The notes under the pieces: generated by a model
The model's database searches: none
What the model was told of the DNA's origin: nothing
What the model saw: only the letters and a program-made list of their open reading frames with translations
From: Saccoglossus kowalevskii
Lineage: Eukaryota > Hemichordata > Enteropneusta > Harrimaniidae
NCBI RefSeq assembly: GCF_000003605.2
Contig: NW_003135354.1
Coordinates: forward strand, 120,188-136,209
Direction: 5' to 3'
Length of the DNA stretch: 16,022 nt
In this document: positions 9,215 to 16,022 of the stretch, piece by piece
Layout of the letters: each line of letters opens with the position of its first letter
How positions within the stretch are numbered: the stretch's first letter is position 1
Translations under genes and position numbers: made by a program

Positions 9215-10306
9215 TTCATGTTTGTTGCTTTGTTTAGTAATACCACATATATTCAGCCAAATGTCAGTGAACTTACATGATATGTATTTATATGCTTACT
9301 ATTATTTCCGTAACGTTATTGCTTTTTTGCTGTGGGTATGTAATTTTGTTAATGGAGCCTTAAAGAGAACGTATTTTTGCGATATTATTTTTTTCATTTG
9401 TTCCAGGTGAAATGATTTAATGTACTATAACGAGATGAATACCTATATTTCTTCATGTGCCAAAGTGGGCACAATGACGTGAGTCATGTATGTTTGTTAT
9501 TATCCGGGGCTCCGTGCTTTGTATCCTAAACTAAGTGCGAATACTCAAGTTGCAAGGCAGGTCTTACTTATGACTGATTAAAATAACTTGACATCACGGA
9601 TACGTTCGCCGATGACAGTTTTCCTTTGAGGTGAACACATGAGCATCTAAGTTAATGTGAAAGCGTTTTTTTTATATGAGAAAAAACGACGTGTTGCTTC
9701 AATCAGGGGTAATTACTGCCTGTCTGCTTGGTTTCAATATCTCTTGTTGTTGCCTTCGGCAAGTCATGCTTTTCCGCATGTCACAGTCGCTCATTTTACT
9801 CGCCGTTGGGGATGGTGACAAACGTCTGGGCTTATCGCATTACTATAGGATTCAACTTCGATGCGTGAAGATGTCAAACCTAGGGATTTTTTTAAGGGGA
9901 TGGGTGTTTAACTGATGCGCTCGATCAGCTATGGCATGTGCGAATGATCTCACCTGTAAGCGCGTTGCTGGATACACTTTGTAACAATGAAGGCAAGTGA
10001 CCCGTGAGGGCATAGTGTTGCCGAGAGCAACCTCGTTCGATTTCGTAGCGTGTGTGTCGCTATCAATCACACTATGACGTGCCTGGGGCGAACAATTTCC
10101 AACCGGAAAAAAATAAATCCGACACTACAGTGGAATTAGACTTACATACAGACTCTTGTTTATTTTTTGATGTTTTTTTTCAAAAAAATAAAAATATTAT
10201 GGTATGGTTACCGCGAAATAAACAAGAGACTTGATTGTTTGTAACCCGGTTTGTGCCATTTATACACTCCATAGTAACATTTTATTTTATTGAAAAAAAT
10301 AACATC

Positions 10307-10330
10307 GAAATTGAAAAATGAAATTGAAAA
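10307..10330 (+). promoter_or_regulatory. Tandem GAAATTGAAAA motifs (IRF/ISRE-like)
   Basis: GAAATTGAAAA occurs twice, at 10307-10317 and 10320-10330, with a 13-bp period. Each copy fits the GAAANNGAAA core recognised by interferon-regulatory-factor family proteins. The local composition is very A-rich, which raises the odds of chance occurrence. Confidence 0.2.
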
Positions 10331-11111
10331 CGATAGGCATTTTTCGTTTTTCTAGTAAACTATCATCGAGTGAATGTCTCTGTTTATATTAAAAATTGAT
10401 CGAATTTCATATAAATAAAAATGCGTCATCACCATAATAATAAAAAAACACTCGAAATATTATCTTTCCGCAATTTGAATTTGACATTCACCATACATCG
10501 TTGAACCGTTCAACTACAATCAACAAATCTCCACTGTCATAAATTCTTCATTATCTTTTCTTGATTTATTTCGTCTTTGCTAAATGAGAATTTATCGTTT
10601 GACAGTCACGACTTACTTCCTCTATTTTGGGGAGTTTTGCTATTGATCGCCAGATATGAACATAATTGACATATGATCATTTTGATGTATTCAATCATTC
10701 GACTCTAGATTGGAATTGAAAAAATAAATCATGCGAAATGTGACACCAATAAATTTGTCAGAAGTAAGATACTGTTAAACAAAACAAATATACCACGAGA
10801 TTTAATTGTTTTAACCATGCCATGAATTTATGAGCAAGGGGATTAAAAGACAACACTTCGGTTTTAAGACGACTAGCGTTAATCACCATTTAGTAGCAAA
10901 ATTATCGCTGCTCACAAGAGTGAAATATATTCATTTTATACGGAAACAGTTGTTCATCTATTATTCCAAGTAGTTGATACAGTGTCCCTGCGTTCACTGT
11001 TCGAGCGATCGATACGGCGTTCTCTAATAATAATGAGTTCAAATCAGCTCGCTTGAGAATGGCCCGATAGATGAGACAATTTATCGAGGGATATGCAGAG
11101 CAAGGCGCGGA

Positions 11112-11143
11112 GCTCTGAATGCTGTGTAAACACAGAGCAGAGC
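11112..11143. repeat. Two-stem nested hairpin
   Basis: Outer arms GCTCTG (11112-11117) and CAGAGC (11138-11143) enclose inner arms CTGTGT (11122-11127) and ACACAG (11130-11135) around a 2-nt AA loop. The arms pair perfectly, with a 4-nt bulge on one side and 2 nt on the other. It may be a small structured element or an imperfect palindrome left by a mobile element. Confidence 0.55.
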
Positions 11144-11424
11144 ATTTTAATTTCCAATATGATTAAAAGTAAACAGATGCACTTTCTTAACATTTATTTG
11201 AACAGAACCGTAGGTTTCATTGATTTGCTGTACAATACGCTCGAGATTACTAGTGTTGGTATGCGTGTATCAGGACTCTTGTCTCCACCTGCCACTTCCT
11301 TTTTATCCTGCGCGTATCTTCGTTTTGTTTCGCGACGGGACGTCGTCTTATTGTGACGGATTTCCGTCAATTTCCGGGTGGTGTTATATTTCATTTCCCG
11401 TACTCATGCTTGCCAGCCACGTAT

Positions 11425-11446
11425 CCAATGACGTCATCATAAATAA
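11425..11446 (+). promoter_or_regulatory. CCAAT-CRE-TATA-like cluster
   Basis: CCAAT (11425-11429), a perfect palindromic CRE (TGACGTCA, 11429-11436) and an ATAAATAA TATA-like element (11439-11446) sit almost end to end within 22 bp. A CRE so close to a TATA-like box is typical of compact inducible promoters. No downstream coding sequence is recognised, so it may serve an unseen first exon or be chance. Confidence 0.3.
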
Positions 11447-11808
11447 GTCGCGATGCCGATTGCGATATTTTTTTAATTATGGTGTCGATCTGCGTTAAAA
11501 CGTTGAATAACGAGTAAAAACAAGGTGACGAGGGCGAACACGATGAAACCTGTCTCGAATTATAATTGATATAATTGAGTTATTTGAAGATACGCTCTGG
11601 ATTTAGAGCCTGACACTATCGCTGCTTGAGTGTGTGTTGAAGAGTATTTAAACTACATGTACCCTCAATAAAATTATAACAAAAGTTACGTATGCAGGTT
11701 TTCTGAGAATGTCACATGTATTTTTGACAAACCAGTCATTCTCACCACTTAGTCAAATCGATATCAGGTACGACATGCACGTATAAGTGGATACAACGAA
11801 AACACATT

Positions 11809-12017
11809 TGTAATGGTATATTTCCACGATTGTAATGGTATTATTGTATGATATTTCGCAAACGTTCACTTTCAAAGAAACTTACTGAAATAAATCGTTC
11901 TGTACAAAACCAAAACTGGCAGCTGTATATTTAAAGGAAGGTGGTCGGTATTACTAGTTAAAATACGTTAATGTGTTTGTCTTTTATTTACCAGTTTCTG
12001 TGTAATGGTATGTTTCC
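11809..12017 (+). repeat. Three dispersed TGTAATGGTAT repeats
   Basis: The 11-mer TGTAATGGTAT occurs at 11809-11819, 11831-11841 and 12001-12011. The first and third copies extend to a 17-bp match with one difference (ending ATTTCC and GTTTCC). The middle copy lacks this extension. This may reflect old local duplication. Confidence 0.45.
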
Positions 12018-12603
12018 TTTGCTTTATAATTTAATAGTATGTTGTTCCTGTTTACACTAAATTCGAACGAGTTCTGCACGCTGTATTGTGGCGTATTCAG
12101 TCATACAACTCTGCATACGTTTGATGACCCGGATGTATAAACCGAAAGCAGCACCTCCGTGTACAATTCAGCGAAATTCCGAAATTCGTCTTAGTATTCA
12201 TTCGGAGAATTGAGTCAGATACATGAGAACTGTTCTGGCTTCGTTTGATGCAACAGTCGGAACGTAATTGATGATGGTATCACATATCTATTGGAATATC
12301 TACCCCTTTTTTAAATTAACTATTGCGTATGTTACACAACTCATTTTTTTTTAATGCAAATCATAGCCGCAGAGGAGAAAATAGTCGGAATAACCGGTAT
12401 ATATTTCTCGTATTTATGTATTATGTGATGATATAATTGGGATTGAATTGCACATCACTGTTCAGCTTATCGACTTTCATTATTGTGGCAATTACCTGCT
12501 AACCAATTGCGGTTCAGTTTTTACTCAGTTGAGATTGCATGACAATAAAATCAATTTAATTGATAATATTTCGTGCGCAAAATATCGTAAAAAGTTGTGA
12601 ATA

Positions 12604-12612
12604 CCCCCCCCC
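12604..12612. repeat. Poly(C) tract
   Basis: A run of nine C residues, followed by a TCCTTTCC pyrimidine stretch. It is a simple low-complexity tract. Confidence 0.9.
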
Positions 12613-13262
12613 TCCTTTCCGCGTTCGCATCATCAGTATCGTTCTCATTGTATAGTAGAAATACTCGTGTCCGCCTCGGCATTAATCACTTTGCGTATAG
12701 CAGAAGAATATTAATTGATTAATTGTTGCCTAGTATTCGCCTCGGTACCATTCAATGACATTACTAGATGTGTCACTTTAAATGTGAAACGATGTCGTGG
12801 AACGCTATTTGCTAAAATGCAGTACGCCACTTTCACACTGATACGTCTTACACTCGTACTCAGTAACTTACACTCACGTGCCCGCGATTCCTTTTCATCG
12901 AAGTTTGCGTTGTAGTCATTATACTATACTGACGAACACGTGCTGTTTTATTATCAGACAGAGCCGGTAGCACTTAATGTAATGGCATTCGACAAAGATT
13001 CTGAGTCATTCCATTTATCAATATTAAAAGCAGCTACCTTAATTGGCGACGTGTTTCTTGAGAGCGGAAATCAATGCAAGTACTTTTGACACTGAAATGA
13101 ACATGTGTCACGTGATGTTGTTCACCATTCACCTCAGTTAAAAAAATAATCAACAATATCTGTTTCTGAGTGAATGCAAAATAAACGTTGTGTTGAAGTG
13201 GTTGAGATGATACAGTCGTTCAACGCCAAATACTCTCCGCGATAGATGAATTATCGATTATG

Positions 13263-13332
13263 TCCCGCCAGCTAAAACTCGATCCTATATACCTTGTGCA
13301 TTTATTAACCAAACTAAAAACATTTGGCGGGA
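13263..13332. repeat. 8-bp inverted repeat made of E2F-like sites
   Basis: TCCCGCCA (13263-13270) and TGGCGGGA (13325-13332) are perfect reverse complements 54 bp apart. The right copy in context, TTTGGCGGGA, is close to the E2F consensus. The pair could be two oppositely oriented E2F-type sites or the ends of a tiny decayed element. No adjacent gene supports either reading. Confidence 0.3.
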
Positions 13333-14476
13333 TTGAAGGGCCAACTTCGACGACATATGATGCGTAGAAAGGAGCTGATCATAGAGACTTTATTTTAAAG
13401 TAAAAGTTTGTTTAAAATGCTCAATCTCGCTGGATTATATATTAATGATAACGATCGTTGGTGATTTGTGAAACACTCTATAGCAGCAACTGGATTTATT
13501 GCATTTCAGTGGCGTGCCACGGTGAGGACCGCTTTCATTAACTTGACACCAGACAATGAATTGTCTTACAAAAATCGCTACCTAATATTCGTATACTAGT
13601 TGACACTGAAACCAATCGATTATTTGAGTTTTCTGGCGTTGTAATTATATAATCAGTGGTTGATCTGCTTCAGCCTGCAGCGTAACAGAATACCTAGATA
13701 TATATTTATAGTTCAGCGAGAATTAAAACCCCAAGCGAAAGTTGCTGATTGTTACTCCCACCTTGTTTGTAGCTTTTGACGTGACAAGCAAATTATTGCA
13801 TTTGCAAGTTATTTGCAAACAGCCGAATACTACCTGGTCCAGAATCCACGTGGACATTTTTACAACCGGTCGTGGAATCTGTGACGCGTGAGACAGAATG
13901 CACTCAATGCGCATGCGTACAGCAGCTATAACCTAACTTTGATTCCTCGTATACTAGAATTCACACAAATTGTGCTAAATTAGTGTAATTATATTTTCAA
14001 TAAAACAAGTTTTATGGTCATTATTAGTTTGTGTTTGATTCATCTTTTTGGTTCAAAACAGCGCCGGGCATTCCCATTACCGAATACTTAGGTAATTTCG
14101 GCTAAGATATTATAGTAGTTTTCTACTTCATTGAGTTGATGGGCATCTAGCTCTCATGTCGGCTTTCTGTTATGTTTCCTCTGACTTTCTTCATGTTATA
14201 TGACTCATAAAAACTATGATTCAACCCGCATTGAATGCCGGAATATTATTTTCTTAAATCAGTCATGTTCCGACACCGCGACGCGTAACTCACAAACACA
14301 CTAACTGCCGATTCCATCATCTCATGGCTCATTTTACTACGCAGAACCTTTATATGATCAAGTCAGTGTACTAGTGCATGGTGCTGACAGGACGGGGGTT
14401 AACAGAGTTATAAATAAAGTGAAATGACACAAACGGTTCTCGGCGACCATATTAGATCCATATTGTGTCAAAATTA

Positions 14477-14684
14477 CTGTAAAACTTGTTGAAAAAACGG
14501 CAAGCAATTTTAGTGAATCGTGGTAAAATGACATGATAGCGAAATGTTGATTTAGCGAATCTCTTTTGTCATTGTTGATTTCTTTGTTTGGCGGCCATTT
14601 TGAATTGATAATAAAGTCATTAGCGACATCTTGAATTAGCGAATCAGTTCTCTCGCTAAATTCCGAAAAATACATGTTTTACAG
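14477..14684. mobile_element. 208-bp MITE-like element flanked by TA
   Basis: The ends are CTGTAAAACTTG (14477-14488) and CATGTTTTACAG (14673-14684), inverted repeats matching at 11 of 12 positions. A TA dinucleotide lies immediately outside each end (14475-14476 and 14685-14686), as expected for the TA target duplication of Tc1/mariner-superfamily elements. The interior has no transposase and carries several TTAGCGAA-type motifs (about 14551, 14621 and 14635, with an inverted copy near 14654). It is therefore best read as a non-autonomous miniature inverted-repeat element. A minus-strand open frame spanning it (14358-14675) is not a gene. The superfamily is inferred from the TA alone. Confidence 0.7.
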
Positions 14685-14819
14685 TATGTACTCTGTATAA
14701 GCATGTTGGGGGGAGGGGGTCATCAAACTATTTTTCGAGAAAATGTTCGGTTATGAATACCAACGGCGTTTCTGGTTTTAGAACTTTTTCTCATTAGATT
14801 GTTTTAGTGAAGACAACTT

Positions 14820-15194
14820 TTAAATATCTAAAATTTGTGGGAATACAGTATCTCTGTATAGTTTATACAAAGCGGATTCCTGAACGCATTTGACCCATTC
14901 TACGTCAAAGTTGTCTGAGAAGTTCGAAAGTTTATGAAAATTTGTAATCGCGTGCTTATCAATATCAATGTTCAAATTAGGATATATACCTGCTCCTTGG
15001 AGAGTTTGCAACTTGAACATTGAAGGCAATACTGCTGTTTGGTAAGGGGTCGACGATTTGAAATCATGGGTGGGTTGGTGGAAGATTTGTCGAAAAAATA
15101 CGATGCGATTCAGAATTAAAATATTGTAATATTCAAGTGAAATGTACAGGTATAACTCCGACCTCTTATTCAAGTTCAGTCTTTCGTTTGTCAC
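14820..15194 (-). CDS. Hypothetical minus-strand ORF, possible exon or remnant
   Basis: A 124-codon frame, the longest in the window after the receptor. I recognise no domain. Residues from about 45 onward (FKSSTPYQTAVLPSMFKLQ and the stretch that follows) have a more protein-like composition than the N-terminal part, which is rich in L, Y, N and I. The minus strand also carries a pyrimidine-rich run and a CAG (near 15033 on the + strand) that could be a splice acceptor in front of this better part. It could be a terminal exon, a transposon-derived fragment or a chance frame in AT-rich DNA. No promoter or poly(A) signal is clearly attached. Confidence 0.2.
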   Translation of the reverse strand: MTNERLNLNKRSELYLYISLEYYNILILNRIVFFRQIFHQPTHDFKSSTPYQTAVLPSMFKLQTLQGAGIYPNLNIDIDKHAITNFHKLSNFSDNFDVEWVKCVQESALYKLYRDTVFPQILDI

Positions 15195-15621
15195 GGTTCG
15201 TTAATTTATTGCCGTTCATTTATTAGCTGAAGTGCAGATTACTTTTTTAAAATATTCTTTTAAATGTACCCTAGTACTAAGGACCCCCCCCCCCATCAGA
15301 AAATATCAAAGTCATTGATCATGCACCATTTTCTTATGAAGATCAAGCTAGATCAAAGTCAAAACACTTATTATAATAGCTCATTTACATGTAGTGTTGA
15401 AACGTCCATGGTTAAAGAAAACAACGACAACCTGGAAATGTGTTGATGTTGAATTATTATAATTATGTTTTTTAAACGATTTGGTGTGGTTCGCATCGCT
15501 GATTTGATCAGTTAAGGCAACATTACAATATCACAACAGTTCAAATACCTAAGTCAATCGATTCAAATAAGTACCAGTAGATATTATAGTAGTATAGATA
15601 TACTATACCAAAACCACACCT
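15195..15621. other. Interval without a recognised gene
   Basis: AT-rich sequence between the hypothetical minus-strand frame and the terminal GC-rich element. It contains a run of eleven C residues (15284-15294). A 60-codon + strand frame (15264-15446) running through this tract has no recognisable features and is probably chance. Confidence 0.5.
15284..15294. repeat. Poly(C) tract
   Basis: An uninterrupted run of eleven C residues in AT-rich surroundings. It is a simple homopolymer and its length is liable to sequencing and replication error. Confidence 0.9.
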
Positions 15622-15949
15622 ATCCTCGGGGGCGGAGCTACGTCACAAGACGTTCCATGTTGCTAAGACGCGCATCACTGTACATGCATTTCTATGGGCT
15701 CTGTGCGCGCTGCTGTGGAACGCCGGTCGAGCCGGTGAAAATTCGAGAAAACAACACAAACTCAACTTTGAAGTAATCCCGAACAACCAAATTTATATAT
15801 GTTACACACGTAAGGCTAATCTTGTTACACTGTTCAGAGGAGTCTCAACAATCATCCCAAAGTACCGTTTTCTGCGAGTTTTTGGCCTTTGTTTTCACCG
15901 CCGCGGGTTGCCAGGCGGTGAAAATGCCCGGATATCCGCCCCCGAGGAT
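15622..15949. mobile_element. 328-bp palindromic-ended element with 15-bp perfect terminal inverted repeats
   Basis: ATCCTCGGGGGCGGA (15622-15636) is exactly repeated in inverse orientation at 15935-15949. The interior is structured. CGTTCCA (15651-15657) and CGCGCA (15669-15674) pair with TGCGCG (15704-15709) and TGGAACG (15716-15722). TTTTCACCGCC (15892-15902) pairs perfectly with GGCGGTGAAAA (15914-15924) over an 11-nt loop, and CGGTGAAAA recurs at 15733-15741. Its GC content near both ends is far above the flanks. There is no transposase frame. A non-autonomous foldback/MITE-like element is the best reading. Because the ends are palindromic with the flanks, a target duplication cannot be assigned with certainty. 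Confidence 0.6.
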
Positions 15950-16022
15950 TGCGTTACGGACAGCCTGAGGATTTGTTATTAGTGTAGATCTTGCCTATGT
16001 TATCTCAGTGCCTATTTTTTTT

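Larger units (their letters stand above)
6662..14476. other. Long intergenic or intronic region, no gene recognised
   Basis: No frame here exceeds about 90 codons and none shows recognisable domains. The longest (around 9676-9915, 11093-11356 and 11220-11498) overlap one another or opposite-strand frames and look like chance. I recognise no tRNA, rRNA or snRNA. What I can point to are small inverted repeats (7896-7911, 8415-8437, 11112-11143, 13263-13332), a few diverged direct repeats, and promoter-like motif clusters (10307-10330, 11425-11446). These are listed separately. The stretch 9676-10100 is somewhat richer in GC and in CpG than its surroundings but has no gene that I can support. 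Confidence 0.55.

Noticed and set aside
9676-9915. 79-codon + strand frame with a hydrophobic stretch
   Set aside because: It is overlapped by a minus-strand frame (9852-10070), shows no signal peptide or domain I can name, and lacks any attached promoter or splice signal.
11093-11498. Three overlapping frames of 66-92 codons on both strands
   Set aside because: Mutually overlapping frames in a locally GC-richer patch are typical of chance, and none resembles a known protein.
14358-14675. 105-codon minus-strand frame as a gene
   Set aside because: Most of it lies within the TA-flanked inverted-repeat element, and its length comes from the element's repeated motifs.
15925-15969. Small frame starting at the ATG in the right end of the terminal element
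   Set aside because: It is only 14 codons (beginning MPGYPPPR), arises from the inverted repeat itself, and has no leader or continuation by a visible splice donor.
1-16022. CRISPR array, operon, prophage or defence system
   Set aside because: There are no regularly spaced direct repeats, no bacterial gene organisation and no phage or defence proteins; the sequence is animal nuclear DNA.

Overview
This looks like nuclear DNA from an animal. It is AT-rich, with long intervals lacking open frames, small palindromic repeats, a tetranucleotide microsatellite and one vertebrate/invertebrate-type class A (rhodopsin family) G-protein-coupled receptor. There is no bacterial layout: no operons, no Shine-Dalgarno sites and low coding density. 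The intronless somatostatin/opioid/allatostatin-C-like receptor and the small TA-flanked inverted-repeat elements would fit an invertebrate deuterostome such as a hemichordate, or another marine invertebrate. The species cannot be fixed from this sequence alone.

Layout. Positions 1-4079 hold no convincing gene; the visible items are a CRE/E-box composite (1128-1139) and a GATT/GACT microsatellite (2217-2287). Positions 4080-4433 form the 5' region of the receptor gene, with clustered CCAAT/E-box/CRE-like motifs, a possible 3' splice site and two small upstream ORFs that overlap by ATGA. Positions 4434-5567 encode the one secure gene, a complete 377-residue seven-transmembrane receptor on the + strand in a single exon. 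Positions 5568 to about 14476 hold no convincing gene; they contain a distant poly(A) signal, several perfect hairpins and a few promoter-like motif clusters. Positions 14477-14684 are a 208-bp non-autonomous inverted-repeat element flanked by TA. A 124-residue minus-strand frame (14820-15194) is a weak candidate exon or gene remnant. Positions 15622-15949 are a second, GC-richer element with perfect 15-bp inverted ends and internal hairpins.

Function. The receptor would sit in the plasma membrane and signal through heterotrimeric G proteins in response to a peptide ligand. Its C-tail ends in a class I PDZ ligand and lacks the usual helix-8 palmitoylation cysteine. No second gene is available to form a pathway with it. 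Nothing here is a convincing novel multi-gene system. The most worthwhile items are the unusual residues in the receptor, its upstream ORF arrangement, and the two inverted-repeat elements.
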